A DNA stretch of 64,000 bases from Candidatus Bathyarchaeia archaeon (GCA_038880555.1 JAVZRN010000002.1:124001-188000); one strand, 5' to 3'; numbered from the stretch's first letter, positions 1 through 9,393 are shown. A program made the numbers and translations. Notes: generated by a model not told the origin, from the sequence alone.

Positions 1-1006
1 AAATTGGAGCAAAACCTGAAACGGCAGCGCGGTAAATGGACTCTTGCATTCCCAAAACCAGACCGAAAAAGGCCGCAGCCACAATCAGCATTGTCAAGTC
101 TGCGTTAGCCATGGCGAAGAATGTTGGAACAACCGACAGAATGAACGGCAGCATCAAAACCCTAATCTTGAACTTGTCATAGGCGAATCCTGCAAAAAGT
201 GCAGTTGGCGCGTCCACCCCTTGTATAAGCGTGTAGATTAGGGGGACAATCCACAACTGGTTCGTTGGTTTCAGAATCTCCGTAGCCTTGAAAAGTATTA
301 ACTCGAAGGGTATAAGTCCAACAGTGTTCAGCAAAACAGCCGCTGTGTAAACATAGAAGGCTTTCCCAAGTTTACCTTCGCCCTTTCCCAGCGTTGCCTC
401 TGCTGGCTCGGCAGCTTTTCTCCAGCCAACTTTCCTAAATGTGTAGGCTAGAAATGCCAAAAGCATGATGAAGGGTAATGCTAGAAGGCTAAAGGTCAAA
501 TTGTAATTGTTGCTGGTGTAAAACATTAAGCCAGCTACGACAAGGGGACCTAAAATGGCGCCTATCTGGTCTAAAAGTTCATGGATGCCGAAGGCTTTTC
601 CAGCGCCAACTCCTCGACTCACAATTGATAGCACGGCGTCTCTTGCCGGCGATCTTATGGCTTTTCCAATCCTTTCCAGAAGCACCAAGATTATTGCTAT
701 TTCCCAAATTCTCGTAATCCCTAACAGCGGAATTGATATGATGAGTCCGTATCCTAAAAATATGAAAAGCCAGTAAGCCCTCGTGGTGTCCGCAAGTCTT
801 CCGCTTACAAGCCTTAGGGCGTATCCCAAAAACTCTCCAAATCTGCCGAAGAAGGCTATGGCGAAGGCGGAGGCTCCAAGAAACTCTAGGTATGGTGTAA
901 CAATTCCCCGCGAACCCTCATAGACAATGTCTCCCATGAGGCTTACTATTCCAAGAAGGAGAATGGCCGCATAGGCATTTTTCGCGTTCACTAAGCCATT
1001 TTTCAT
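1..1006 (-). CDS. MFS transporter, N-terminal part (truncated by window edge)
   Basis: The minus-strand frame stays open from an ATG at 1006 to the window edge, giving 335 codons of a polytopic membrane protein. A hydrophobic helix near residue 15 is followed by a loop of the form SGRLADTTRAY, matching the conserved loop 2-3 motif of the major facilitator superfamily. Near the visible end is a GMQES..RA segment, as in drug/metabolite efflux members. It should move a small solute across the cytoplasmic membrane using an ion gradient; the substrate cannot be told. The C-terminus lies outside the window. Confidence 0.8.
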   Translation of the reverse strand, partial: MKNGLVNAKNAYAAILLLGIVSLMGDIVYEGSRGIVTPYLEFLGASAFAIAFFGRFGEFLGYALRLVSGRLADTTRAYWLFIFLGYGLIISIPLLGITRIWEIAIILVLLERIGKAIRSPARDAVLSIVSRGVGAGKAFGIHELLDQIGAILGPLVVAGLMFYTSNNYNLTFSLLALPFIMLLAFLAYTFRKVGWRKAAEPAEATLGKGEGKLGKAFYVYTAAVLLNTVGLIPFELILFKATEILKPTNQLWIVPLIYTLIQGVDAPTALFAGFAYDKFKIRVLMLPFILSVVPTFFAMANADLTMLIVAAAFFGLVLGMQESIYRAAVSGFAPI

Positions 1007-1037
1007 TATGGTTCCTGCTGAAGGTAGCCTTTTATTT

Positions 1038-1520
1038 CTAGGGTGAAGTTAAGAGTTTCGCTATCTTTTCAAGCCATTCCCTATCCTTCTCGTCAAAACT
1101 GCCATACTCGTCGCTGTCAACGTCCAACACCGCCACTACCTCGCCATTTTTATCAAAGACTGGCACGGCAATTTCAGACTTTGACCTCGGGTCGCATGCA
1201 ATGTGCCCCGGAAACTCGTGGACATTTGGCACAATAATGGCCTTTCCAGTTTTAACGCATTTTCCACAAACACCAGTGTAGGCTATTCTGGCGCATGCTG
1301 GCGGCCCCTTCGATGGACCAAGCTCAAGCCACTCCTCTTTTGGTATGTAGAATCCAACCCAGAAATAGTATGGAATTTTTTCCTTCAAAACACCGCATAC
1401 AAGCGCCATCTTTTCCTCAAAGGATTTTCTCCCAATTTCTTCCCTTATAGTGTTGAAGCATTCACCGTAAACCTTGTCTTTCGCTTGATGTTCCATAGCA
1501 TTCCCAACTTTAATCAGCAA
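1038..1520 (-). CDS. msrC: GAF-domain free methionine-(R)-sulfoxide reductase
   Basis: A single GAF domain of about 160 residues with the three cysteines that define the fRMsr family: one in ACARI, one in GVCGK and one in HIACD. The SEIAVPV and VLDVDS strands match E. coli YebR. Family members reduce free L-methionine-(R)-sulfoxide using thioredoxin, and a thioredoxin gene lies at 57.9 kb. The longest reading starts at TTG 1520; an ATG eight codons later (1496, MEHQ) is also plausible because neither has a strong ribosome-binding site. The gene lies 31 bp downstream of the MFS start, divergent from the FKBP gene. Confidence 0.85.
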   Translation of the reverse strand: MLIKVGNAMEHQAKDKVYGECFNTIREEIGRKSFEEKMALVCGVLKEKIPYYFWVGFYIPKEEWLELGPSKGPPACARIAYTGVCGKCVKTGKAIIVPNVHEFPGHIACDPRSKSEIAVPVFDKNGEVVAVLDVDSDEYGSFDEKDREWLEKIAKLLTSP

Positions 1521-1602
1521 ATTTAAAACATGTTTTGATTGGATAAAGCTTTTATTGATGTCTAGGTTTAGTTTGGCAAATGCCCCCTAAAGATGATGTG
1601 AG

Positions 1603-2304
1603 ATGGCTTTGCAAAAAGGCGACTTTATACTGTTAGACTATGTGGCAAAGGTGAAGGAAACAGGTGAAGTTTTCGACACAACGATTGAAGAGGTGGCCAA
1701 AAAAGAGCGCCTATACAAGGAGGGCGAAATCTACGAGCCAAAACTTGTCGTTATAGGCGAAGGCTGGGTTCTTAAGGCTTTGGACGAAAGCCTAACAAAC
1801 ATGGAGGTTGGAAAAACTGAAACAGTGGAAATACCGCCCGAAAAAGCCTTTGGAGCAAGAGACCCTGAAAAAGTTAGACGTGTTCCCCTTAGACACTTGA
1901 CGGCTAAGGGTATAACCCCAACCCTTGGGATGCGCCTCGAATACGATGGCAAAATGGCAACCGTTAGGGCTATTGGCGCCGGGCGTGTCCTTTTAGATTT
2001 TAATCCTCCATTGGCCGGAAAAACGCTTGTTTACGAGGTTACGGTTAAAAGGAAGCTTGAAACACCGGAAGAGAAGATAGCCGCCCTAATCCACCGCAGA
2101 ATACCAACGGTTGATGCTGAAAAGTTCAAGTTCACCATTAAAGCGAAAAATGTTAGCATTGAAATGCCCGAAGAAGCCTTCTACTTGGAAGGGATTCAAG
2201 TTGCAAAACGTGGCATAGCCCTAGACATACAGAAATTCTTCCCAGAAATAACAGCCGTAAAATTCACGGAAACCTTTAAGGCGGAGCTGAAGGCAAAAGC
2301 CTAA
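1603..2304 (+). CDS. FKBP-type peptidyl-prolyl isomerase, long archaeal (SlyD-like) form
   Basis: Catalyses cis-trans isomerisation of peptidyl-proline bonds and assists folding. The N-terminus (DFILLDYVAKV, then GEVFDTT) and the later EIPPEKAFG segment are the FKBP core with the insert-in-flap region of SlyD-type proteins. The 233-residue length, with about 70 extra residues after the FKBP core, matches the archaeal long type, probably cytoplasmic because no signal peptide is seen. ATG 1603 is preceded by GTGAG. Its last 4 bp overlap convergently with egsA. Confidence 0.88.
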   Translation: MALQKGDFILLDYVAKVKETGEVFDTTIEEVAKKERLYKEGEIYEPKLVVIGEGWVLKALDESLTNMEVGKTETVEIPPEKAFGARDPEKVRRVPLRHLTAKGITPTLGMRLEYDGKMATVRAIGAGRVLLDFNPPLAGKTLVYEVTVKRKLETPEEKIAALIHRRIPTVDAEKFKFTIKAKNVSIEMPEEAFYLEGIQVAKRGIALDIQKFFPEITAVKFTETFKAELKAKA

Positions 2305-3365
2305 ACAACCCCGGTTATTTTTGCGATTCTTTCACATTCTTCAAGGCTTAGTTCCAGCTTGTTGAGGATTGTGTAGCGTTCAGGTCTTATGGAAGAAGCC
2401 ATAAACAAGGCTTTAACAACATCATCTTTCGATAATCCCAGCTCGTAGGCGTTTGTGGGCGCCCCAACAGTTTTCAAGGTTTCCCTTATGCGTTTCCAGT
2501 TGGCGCCGTGCAGATAAGCCATAACAATTGTTCCAACACCACACTGCTCGCCATGAAGAGCGTTATTCGGCTTAATTAGGTCTAGGGCGTGGCTGAACAA
2601 GTGTTCCGCGCCACTGCATGGTCGACTGCTCCCAGCAATGCTCATGGCTACACCACAGCTTATTAGGGCTTCGAGGAGCACTCGCAGTCCCTCCTCGTTC
2701 TGCGGTTTTATGAGGCTAGCATTCCGCATAACAAGTCTTGCACTCATTAGGGCTAAGCTTGCGGCGTATTCCCCATAATACTCATTTCTATCCATATGTG
2801 CCAATTTCCAGTCCCTTACGGCTGTAAACTTTGCAATAACGTCACCACAACCACTTGCAATAAAACGGTGGGGCGTCTGTGCAATTATGTTTGTGTCGGC
2901 TATTATTGCTATGGGAGCTTGAGCCATAACTGAAAAGGGTTTTTCAAGACCCTTAACTGATGAAAGCGGACTTGCAATTCCGTCATGGGAGGCTGTTGTT
3001 GGAACACTAATGAAAGGCACATTTTGCCGAGCAGAGCTTAGCTTTGCCACGTCAATTTTTGTTCCCCCACCAACACCGAAAACAACTTGAGGCTTTAAGG
3101 CTCTAATTTTTCCCTCAACGGCTTCCACGTCTTTTATTGTTGCCGACCCTACAATGTGGGTTTTGGCTTCTACGCCTTCTTTTTCAAGAATTTCCTCAAC
3201 AACCCTTCCAGCGACATCGTGGGTTTTCTGCCCAGTAATTATTAATGCGGATTCCGTGAAACCCAGTCTTCTGGAGATTTCTGCAGTTTGTTCTATTACG
3301 CCTTCTCCGACGATAACCTCTCTTGGAAGCTGCATCCAGTGGCGTTTTAAAGGCAAATCAATCAC
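2301..3365 (-). CDS. egsA: sn-glycerol-1-phosphate dehydrogenase
   Basis: Reduces dihydroxyacetone phosphate to sn-glycerol-1-phosphate with NAD(P)H, the step that fixes archaeal membrane-lipid stereochemistry. The 354-residue protein has the iron-alcohol-dehydrogenase/3-dehydroquinate-synthase fold: a GVGGGTKIDVAK nucleotide-binding turn, the SVPTTASHDGIASP segment and metal-binding histidines in SGAEHLFSHALD and ALHGEQCGVG. It starts at GTG 3365. Length and motifs are those of a complete archaeal EgsA. The gene is convergent with the FKBP gene and divergent from a small zinc-ribbon gene. Confidence 0.95.
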   Translation of the reverse strand: MIDLPLKRHWMQLPREVIVGEGVIEQTAEISRRLGFTESALIITGQKTHDVAGRVVEEILEKEGVEAKTHIVGSATIKDVEAVEGKIRALKPQVVFGVGGGTKIDVAKLSSARQNVPFISVPTTASHDGIASPLSSVKGLEKPFSVMAQAPIAIIADTNIIAQTPHRFIASGCGDVIAKFTAVRDWKLAHMDRNEYYGEYAASLALMSARLVMRNASLIKPQNEEGLRVLLEALISCGVAMSIAGSSRPCSGAEHLFSHALDLIKPNNALHGEQCGVGTIVMAYLHGANWKRIRETLKTVGAPTNAYELGLSKDDVVKALFMASSIRPERYTILNKLELSLEECERIAKITGVV

Positions 3366-3499
3366 TTGTTAAGCTTTTCCCTTTAAATGATATCGACGTG
3401 GCTCTTAAAACCCTTTTCAAGGCAACGTTTCAGCTTGGTATTTTAACTATGAATTTTAGTTTCATAACCGATAAGAATCCAAAATTTAAATCCATCATT

Positions 3500-3661
3500 A
3501 TGTCTGATAGGGTGACTATTGAGAGGGGAAAATGTAAACGTTACTGTATGAGGTGCGGCAGGGAAATATCAAGGGATGAATATGAAGAGTTTGGTGGTTT
3601 ATGCGAGGAGTGCTATTGGACGGAGGAAGACGAGCTAACAGAAGAAGAGGACATAATCTAA
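3500..3661 (+). CDS. Small zinc-ribbon protein, 53 aa
   Basis: A short acidic protein with two CxxC knuckles, CMRC and CEEC, about 19 residues apart, and an extra upstream cysteine in GKCKRYC; it probably binds one zinc ion. The frame is open further upstream, but ATG 3500 is chosen because the zinc ribbon begins directly after it and upstream residues look non-coding. The C-terminal tail is almost all Glu/Asp. The function is unknown; such proteins in archaea often bind nucleic acid or larger complexes, which is inference here. Confidence 0.65.
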   Translation: MSDRVTIERGKCKRYCMRCGREISRDEYEEFGGLCEECYWTEEDELTEEEDII

Positions 3662-3795
3662 AGGCTTTAAACGTTTATAGGTGAATTGCATTTTTCAAAG
3701 CGTAATATTAATAAGCTTCATGGCGTGATTACATGATGCTACTTCCTAGCAAAGTAATTTGGCGATGTGTTTAGGTTTTGGGAGAAATGCGTAAA

Positions 3796-4437
3796 ATGTC
3801 AAACAACAACGTAGTTGATAAGTTGACGTTGAAGGGAACGACAACCGTAGGGGTTGTCTGTAAAGACGGGGTAATCCTAGCCTCAGACACCCGTGTAACC
3901 ATGGGATTCTATGTAGCCCACAAGCATGGGAAGAAAATTTACAAGATAGACGACCACATGGCAATGACAATTGCTGGAACGGTTGCTGACGCTCAAAGAA
4001 CAGTGGACATTTTAACGGCTAACGCCCAGCTTTACAAGATAAACATGGGGAGACCGATGCCCATAAGCTCAGCGGCGAGGCTTATGGCAAACATCCTATT
4101 CTCAGCCAGATACATACCACTGGCAACTCAAGTCCTAATAGGCGGCGTCGACGACACCGGACCTCACGTTTTTTCCATAGACCCCTTTGGAAGCCTAACA
4201 GAGGAGAAATGTGTTGCTACAGGTTCTGGTTCTCCAATAGCCTACGGCGTCTTGGAAGACAAGTTCCGCGAGGGCATGTCGGTGGCTGAGGCTTTACCAA
4301 TAATTGTTAGGGCTGTTGACTCAGCCATGAAGAGGGACTCGGCCAGCGGAGACAGTTTCAACGTGGCTGTTGTGGATGCAAATGGTTATAGGGAGCTAAC
4401 CGAGGAGGAGAAAAGAAAACTTTTAGCTGCAAACTAG
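3796..4437 (+). CDS. psmB: 20S proteasome beta subunit
   Basis: Catalytic subunit of the archaeal 20S proteasome. The propeptide ends in LKG and is followed by TTTVGVVC, so self-cleavage would expose threonine 15 (counting from this start) as the nucleophile. ASDTRVTMG, GTVADAQ and GSGSPIAYG are further beta-subunit signatures. In-frame starts exist at TTG 3778, ATG 3787 and ATG 3796; the last is preferred because GGGAG at 3780-3784 lies 11 bp upstream. The next gene, aCPSF1, follows after 18 bp, so proteolysis and RNA-processing genes are probably co-transcribed. Confidence 0.95.
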   Translation: MSNNNVVDKLTLKGTTTVGVVCKDGVILASDTRVTMGFYVAHKHGKKIYKIDDHMAMTIAGTVADAQRTVDILTANAQLYKINMGRPMPISSAARLMANILFSARYIPLATQVLIGGVDDTGPHVFSIDPFGSLTEEKCVATGSGSPIAYGVLEDKFREGMSVAEALPIIVRAVDSAMKRDSASGDSFNVAVVDANGYRELTEEEKRKLLAAN

Positions 4438-4455
4438 AAAAGGGAAGTCTAAAAG

Positions 4456-6375
4456 TTGGCGCCCAACACTGAAAGGGAGAAAATCGAAATAAGCAAATAC
4501 ATACTTGAGCATGTTCCAAAAGAGGCGGAAGTCACAAGAGTAGAATATGAAGGTCCAATGCTGGCAGTCTACGCCAAAAGACCAGAAATCCTCGTAGAGC
4601 AAAGCAGCCTAATTGCAGACATAGTCAACGTCATAAGAAAAAGAATAGTCGTCCGCTCAGACCCATCTGTTAGGCTCCCAGAAAAGGAAGCTGAAAAAAT
4701 AGCCCGCGAAATAATCCCGCCAGAAGCTGAAGTCACAGATGTATACTTTGATCCAAGCCTTGGCGAAATAATTATTGAAGCTAAAAAGCCTGGGCTAGTC
4801 ATAGGGAAAAATGGCACTGTTCTTCAGGAGATTATAAGGAAGACGAAGTGGCGCCCCCACGTTTTGAGAAGTCCACCACTGCGCTCCAAAATTATTGCGC
4901 ATATGCGCCACTACCTCCACTCAGAAAGCAAGGAAAGGGAGCGGAACCTCCGCACCTTTGGCGAGAGAATCTTCAGACCAAAAATCTTCGAAGTTGGGGA
5001 TGTTCGTATCACGCCTCTTGGTGGCGTTCAAGAGGTTGGGCGTTCAGCTTTCCTTGTGCAGACTAGGGAAAGCAGCATCCTCTTGGATTGTGGCATAAAC
5101 CCTGGCTCATCAAAGCCCTTTGAGGCATTTCCAAGGTTTGACCACCCAGCCTTTGAAATAGACTCGCTGGACGCTGTTGTTATAAGCCACGCCCACCTCG
5201 ACCACTGCGGCTTGGTGCCCTTCCTTTACAAGTATGGCTATGAAGGTCCTGTTTACTGTTCCGCGCCAACATCAAACTTAATGACGCTGCTCCAACTTGA
5301 CTATTTGGATGTAGCCAGCAAGCAGGGTATAATCCCACCCTACGACCAGAAAGATGTTCGAGAGTGTGTCCTCCACACGATTCCACTGCGTTATGGTGTT
5401 GTAACCGACATAGCTCCAGACGTTCGGCTGACACTGCACAATGCCGGACACATTTTAGGCTCTTCGATTGTACATTTGCACATAGGCGAAGGCTTACACA
5501 ACATTGTCTATACGGGCGACTACAAGTATGCACGAACCATGCTTTTAGAGGCGGCAACAGCCGAGTTCCCAAGAGTTGAAACCGTCATAACTGAAAGCAC
5601 TTATGGCGGTCCAGAGGACATTATGCCGTCAAGGGTTGAGGCTGAAGAACGCCTAACAAAAATAGTGAACGAAACCCTAGAGAAGAGGGGCAAAGTTCTC
5701 ATCCCGGTGCCAGCGGTGGGCAGAGCCCAAGAAATAATGCTTGTTTTGGACGGCTACATGAAGCGGGGGCTCATGAAGGAGGCTCCAGTTTTCATCGAGG
5801 GCATGATTTCTGAAGCCACCGCAATCCACACGGCTTATCCGGAATATCTGGGTAGAGAGGTTCGCAACAGCATCCTCCACGACGGAGTAAACCCCTTCGA
5901 GTCGGACTACTTTACTGTTGTGGAACATCCAAGCGTTAGGCAAAACGTCATTGATGGGGAACCATGCATTATAATGGCTACGTCAGGCATGCTTGAAGGC
6001 GGACCGGTAATAGAATACTTCAAAAGCCTAGCAGAAGACGAGAGAAACTCCATAGTCTTCGTAAGCTACCAGATTGAGGGCACTTTAGGCAGACGTGTCC
6101 AAAAAGGCATAAACGAAGTGGCAATGATTGACAGTGAAGGCAAAATGAGCGTTGTAAAAGTCAAGATGCGAGTAGAATCCATAGAGGGCTTTTCGGGTCA
6201 CTCTGACAGGCGGCAAATAATAAATTACTTGACACATTTGAAGCCTAGACCAGAAAGGGTTATAGTTTGCCATGGTGAAAGAGCCAAAATAGCCAGCATA
6301 TCCAATTTCATAGAGAAAAAGTGTGGAATCCAGAGCTTTGCGCCGGCGGTTATGGAAACAATTAGGCTGCTGTAG
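4456..6375 (+). CDS. KH-domain metallo-beta-lactamase/beta-CASP ribonuclease (aCPSF1)
   Basis: Archaeal homologue of the CPSF73 endoribonuclease, which acts in transcription termination and 3'-end processing. Residues 1-150 hold two KH-type RNA-binding domains (GLVIGKNG lies in the second), followed by a metallo-beta-lactamase core with H245-x-H247-x-D249-H250, a beta-CASP insert with ATSGMLEGG and a final FSGHSD segment. At 639 residues it is the family's usual length. TTG 4456 is the start, with GGGAAG about 10 bp upstream. Its 3' end overlaps the convergent sepF gene by 14 bp. Confidence 0.95.
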   Translation: MAPNTEREKIEISKYILEHVPKEAEVTRVEYEGPMLAVYAKRPEILVEQSSLIADIVNVIRKRIVVRSDPSVRLPEKEAEKIAREIIPPEAEVTDVYFDPSLGEIIIEAKKPGLVIGKNGTVLQEIIRKTKWRPHVLRSPPLRSKIIAHMRHYLHSESKERERNLRTFGERIFRPKIFEVGDVRITPLGGVQEVGRSAFLVQTRESSILLDCGINPGSSKPFEAFPRFDHPAFEIDSLDAVVISHAHLDHCGLVPFLYKYGYEGPVYCSAPTSNLMTLLQLDYLDVASKQGIIPPYDQKDVRECVLHTIPLRYGVVTDIAPDVRLTLHNAGHILGSSIVHLHIGEGLHNIVYTGDYKYARTMLLEAATAEFPRVETVITESTYGGPEDIMPSRVEAEERLTKIVNETLEKRGKVLIPVPAVGRAQEIMLVLDGYMKRGLMKEAPVFIEGMISEATAIHTAYPEYLGREVRNSILHDGVNPFESDYFTVVEHPSVRQNVIDGEPCIIMATSGMLEGGPVIEYFKSLAEDERNSIVFVSYQIEGTLGRRVQKGINEVAMIDSEGKMSVVKVKMRVESIEGFSGHSDRRQIINYLTHLKPRPERVIVCHGERAKIASISNFIEKKCGIQSFAPAVMETIRLL

Positions 6376-6733
6376 GTATAGGCTCGCTTGCCACCGGCGT
6401 TTTCTCTCTCCAAATCTTCACGTTAGGAGGACAAATAACAACACGTTCCTCGCCTAGGCGGGCAATGTCCCCGCCAACAGACTCAACAAACTCGCATAAC
6501 TCGTTAACAGCCCGCTTAACATCGTCCACGCTCTTATTTGCAAGGGGAGTTATTCTAAGAATCAAGATATTTCCGGAGCGCACCTCCTTTTTAACAACAT
6601 CCAAGTCAGATAAGTCTCGGAGGGGCATAGCCTTCAGGAAGGTTTTGCCGGGCTTCTCCTTGGCTTCCGCTTTCGGCGTTTCCGCCTTTTCCTCTTTCTT
6701 GTATTTGCGGAAGAGTTCACCTAAACCCGGCAA
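6362..6733 (-). CDS. sepF: SepF-like cell division protein (DUF552)
   Basis: In archaea SepF anchors FtsZ to the membrane. The first residues (MPGLGELFRKYKK) form a short amphipathic helix like a SepF membrane-targeting helix. A charged Lys/Glu/Pro linker follows, then the beta-alpha-beta SepF core from KTFLKAMPLRDLSD to ICPPNVKIW with ILILRITPL in a central strand. The 123-residue length fits. It is monocistronic and convergent with aCPSF1. Confidence 0.88.
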   Translation of the reverse strand: MPGLGELFRKYKKEEKAETPKAEAKEKPGKTFLKAMPLRDLSDLDVVKKEVRSGNILILRITPLANKSVDDVKRAVNELCEFVESVGGDIARLGEERVVICPPNVKIWREKTPVASEPIPTAA

Positions 6734-6879
6734 ACTTCTCCTCTCTATTACGCTCTTTATACCTATTTACCTCTTTTAAGAGTTTAAGCGTTTCCTTGTT
6801 GAGCGATGCTCTGAACCTAAAATACAGATTAATGTTAATAGGTTTATGAATCCGGAATATGAATTTAAGCTTACTTTTG

Positions 6880-7386
6880 CTATGCTCCTGCCAACTCCCT
6901 TATAGTTTTCCAGATTTTGTCGCCGACATAGTGAATGTTCCTAACCACAACGCCATGTCTAACCTTAACAGCCTCTTCCAAATCGTAGAGAATTTCGCCA
7001 ACGGCAATAGGCTTCCCATATTTCTCGTCCACAACCAAAACCATGTCGCCTTTCACAAATTTTCCTTCAAATCGTAAAATTCCCGGAGCCATCACGTCTG
7101 CACCATTGCAAACGTGGGGAACAGCTCCCATATCCACAACGACTTTAGGCAACAAGCTGAGAACTTCTTTAAACAGTAGGGTTGGGTAAACGTTTTCTTC
7201 GATTTTGAAAAGTACCGGCTCGTCGTTTAAGAGGTAGACCTCACCGAAATCCGATTCAAAAATTTCTATTTTTGGCATTTTGGCGAAACATTTTTCCAAC
7301 GCTATTTTGAGACTTTTTGAGGCGTTTTCTAAAAGCTTCTTCGCCTCTTTATCCTTTAGAAAATGTCTCTTACCCCTTTTCGACAT
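6880..7386 (-). CDS. PUA-domain protein, MCT-1/Tma20-like
   Basis: About 85 N-terminal residues form the pre-PUA domain seen in archaeal MCT-1 homologues. A PUA domain follows (VVVDMGAVPHVCNGADVMAPGI and KGDMVLVVDE..GKPIAVGEIL). Eukaryotic relatives (MCTS1, Tma20) bind ribosomes and help translation re-initiation and tRNA/mRNA recycling; the archaeal role is inferred to be RNA- or ribosome-binding. Its divergent neighbours Lsm and eL37 also belong to RNA metabolism and translation. Confidence 0.85.
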   Translation of the reverse strand: MSKRGKRHFLKDKEAKKLLENASKSLKIALEKCFAKMPKIEIFESDFGEVYLLNDEPVLFKIEENVYPTLLFKEVLSLLPKVVVDMGAVPHVCNGADVMAPGILRFEGKFVKGDMVLVVDEKYGKPIAVGEILYDLEEAVKVRHGVVVRNIHYVGDKIWKTIRELAGA

Positions 7387-7430
7387 GGTTTTTCTCTTCT
7401 TGTTTAGATAGGTTTAAATGGTATAAGTTT

Positions 7431-7443
7431 AAGTATAAAAAGG
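7431..7443 (+). promoter_or_regulatory. TATA box of the lsm-rpl37e operon
   Basis: An AAGTATAAAAAGG element is centred about 31 bp upstream of the lsm ATG (7468). Archaeal transcription begins about 25 bp after the box centre, so the leader would be only a few bases long. Confidence 0.55.
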
Positions 7444-7467
7444 GTAAATGTCTATTGAGGTCTGCAA

Positions 7468-7695
7468 ATGAGCGAGATGACAACAGAAATCCTCGAGCAA
7501 AACCTTGGAAAAATAGTGCTTGTGAGATTGAAGGGTGGAAAAAGCCTTAGAGGTAGGCTAAAGGGCTTTGACCAGCATCTAAACCTTGTTCTTGAGGAGA
7601 CTGAAGACACGACCGACGCTGACAACACAAAGAAGCTTGGCCTAATAATTGTCCGCGGAGACAACGTGGTACTAATTTCGCCGCCGCCTAGGTGA
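7468..7695 (+). CDS. Sm-like archaeal protein (Lsm)
   Basis: A 75-residue Sm-fold protein that should form a hexameric or heptameric RNA-binding ring. The Sm1 motif ([27 protein letters not shown], residues 17-43) has the conserved FDQHLN loop; the Sm2 motif is [15 protein letters not shown]. It overlaps the next gene, rpl37e, by GTGA. The Lsm-eL37 pair is a widespread archaeal arrangement. Confidence 0.95.
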   Translation: MSEMTTEILEQNLGKIVLVRLKGGKSLRGRLKGFDQHLNLVLEETEDTTDADNTKKLGLIIVRGDNVVLISPPPR

Positions 7696-7889
7696 AAATT
7701 TTGGGAAAGGGAACACCATCCTTTGGAAAACGCGCCGGGAAAACTCTTCACATACGTTGTAGGCGTTGTGGAAGGAGAGCCTATAACGTTTCTAAAAAGC
7801 GATGTGCTGCATGCGGTTATGGGGCTTCAACAACTATTAGGCGTTATTCTTGGCAGACCAAAAACCTTAACAGAGAGCGAATCCGCTAA
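7692..7889 (+). CDS. rpl37e: 50S ribosomal protein eL37
   Basis: A 65-residue, very basic zinc-ribbon ribosomal protein. GTPSFGKR at the N-terminus, CRRCG and CAACG as the two zinc knuckles, and the RRYSW segment are diagnostic for eL37. It starts at GTG 7692 inside the lsm stop region, which implies translational coupling. Its end overlaps the convergent gene at 7886 by 4 bp. Confidence 0.96.
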   Translation: MKILGKGTPSFGKRAGKTLHIRCRRCGRRAYNVSKKRCAACGYGASTTIRRYSWQTKNLNRERIR

Positions 7890-8500
7890 AACTCGTTATT
7901 ATTGTAATATCCCTTATCAATTCTAACGAATATAAGCGGTCCCTTACTTCTTGTCAACTCTCTAGCTCTGCGCAATGTGCTGTTCACGATGTTTAGCACT
8001 TGCTCTTGGTCGCTTGTATACTTCCTCTTGTTTTCGCCCAGTTCCATTTTTAGAAGGTTTTCAGCCAAAATTGACGTGCCGCATATCTCCCCATTTTTAA
8101 TGAGTGTTGATATGACGACTTCTTGCATTTCTCTGCGATTGGTGAGCCTCCTCCATATGGGCTCAGCGCTGTTTAGGATTTTTGTAACTTTGTTCCATCT
8201 GTGGGCTTCCTCGTTGCCTATCAGTAGTTTTACCCTTTCACCCCACTTTTTCAGCCATATGCCAGTCCACAAGTCTACGAACTCTTCAAACTCTTTAGGC
8301 TCCTTTTGATAGAATTCCTCTAGTTTGTCGGCAAGTTCGAAATCGTTTGCTTCTTTGCCCACAAGGTTCCAGTAAACCTTCATGTAGTTGGTGAAGTCTT
8401 GGCATGCTATTTGCAGAACCTTTCGATCAGCGCCAAAGAGGTCCAGCATTGGATTTTTGCTTTTAAGTTTTTCAGACAGCAAAGTCTCAATGAAATTCAT
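7886..8500 (-). CDS. Conserved hypothetical protein, 204 aa
   Basis: Not recognised. The protein is predicted soluble, mostly helical and rich in aromatic and charged residues (for example [23 protein letters not shown] and [13 protein letters not shown]). It lacks cysteine pairs, a signal peptide or a nucleotide-binding motif. The C-terminus ([13 protein letters not shown]) looks like a short beta-hairpin. Coding use resembles its neighbours, so it is probably a real lineage-specific gene. Confidence 0.6.
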   Translation of the reverse strand: MNFIETLLSEKLKSKNPMLDLFGADRKVLQIACQDFTNYMKVYWNLVGKEANDFELADKLEEFYQKEPKEFEEFVDLWTGIWLKKWGERVKLLIGNEEAHRWNKVTKILNSAEPIWRRLTNRREMQEVVISTLIKNGEICGTSILAENLLKMELGENKRKYTSDQEQVLNIVNSTLRRARELTRSKGPLIFVRIDKGYYNNNEF

Positions 8501-8621
8501 TGTCTTCGAAGCCCTCTCCGCTTTAATACTAAGTTTAAGGTTTTAATTAAGCTTTATTTATGGTTGCTTCTATAATATTCTTAAGTAATTTTCAACCATA
8601 TTGCATGCTCTGTAATATTCC

Positions 8622-9272
8622 CTAGTCAAGAAAACTTGGGAGTTCCCCGATGTTATTAATGATCAGGTCTGGTTTTTCCCCCTCCAACTCTTCCTTTGTG
8701 AAGATTCCGGATAAAACAGCGATTGTTTTTGCTCCGGCATTCTTTCCAGCCTTAACGTCCGTTACGGAGTCACCTACAATGGCACATTCGTCTACTTTAA
8801 CGCCTAACCGTTTAGCACATTCAACCAACGCCTTGGGAGAAGGTTTCGGAAACGGTGTATTCAGAGCTGTCACAACGCATTGGAAATATTTGGCTAAACC
8901 AACCTTCTCCAGCCACTTTCCAATATTTTCGCATGGAACATAGCGCATTGTAAGCAAAGCCATTTTAGCTTTTCCCGAAAGTTTTTCAAGCGTTTTTTGT
9001 ACGTTTGGCATTAGTCTCGCCTTATCCTCGGCAATCTTGTAATAGGCTTCAAGATAGATATTTAGGAACTTTTCAACGTTTATTTTTGGCAGTAAACTCT
9101 CTATTGGCAAGTTCTGCTCCAATCTTCTCGGGATTTCCAAAACCAAACGAGGGTCAAACTCTTCAATGCCAAAAGTTTCTAGGGCTCTTGCTAGGGCTTC
9201 ACGGTAGGCTTCTTTAGAGTCTGTGAGCGTGCCGTCCAAGTCTATGATTATCCCTTTGACTTTAAGCTTCAT
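8622..9272 (-). CDS. HAD-superfamily hydrolase, phosphoglycolate-phosphatase-like
   Basis: A 216-residue protein with all four HAD motifs: IIDLDGTLTDS (nucleophile Asp and acid/base Asp), LLTMRY (motif II Thr), the lysine in PKPSPKALVECAK (motif III), and VGDSVTDVKAGKNAG (motif IV). A helical cap of about 65 residues lies between motifs I and II, as in the subclass I phosphatases. It should remove phosphate from a small metabolite; phosphoglycolate is the family default, not proven. Confidence 0.88.
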   Translation of the reverse strand: MKLKVKGIIIDLDGTLTDSKEAYREALARALETFGIEEFDPRLVLEIPRRLEQNLPIESLLPKINVEKFLNIYLEAYYKIAEDKARLMPNVQKTLEKLSGKAKMALLTMRYVPCENIGKWLEKVGLAKYFQCVVTALNTPFPKPSPKALVECAKRLGVKVDECAIVGDSVTDVKAGKNAGAKTIAVLSGIFTKEELEGEKPDLIINNIGELPSFLD

Positions 9273-9358
9273 CCTTCCGCCTCTTTTGCCAGTTGAAAGG
9301 CTTTTGTTTCGATAAGTTTTTATTCTATGGTTTATTGTCTAAAAGGATGCCTACTAAA

Positions 9359-9370
9359 GGATATAAAAGG
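9359..9370 (+). promoter_or_regulatory. TATA box of rps10
   Basis: GGATATAAAAGG is centred about 29 bp before the rps10 ATG at 9394, which implies a very short leader or leaderless transcript. Confidence 0.5.
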
Positions 9371-9393
9371 TTGAAGGTTTGGAGTATTAGCCT

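Noticed and set aside
5180-5572. A 130-codon minus-strand frame inside aCPSF1
   Set aside because: It is antisense to conserved metallo-beta-lactamase motifs and its residue composition is non-protein-like.
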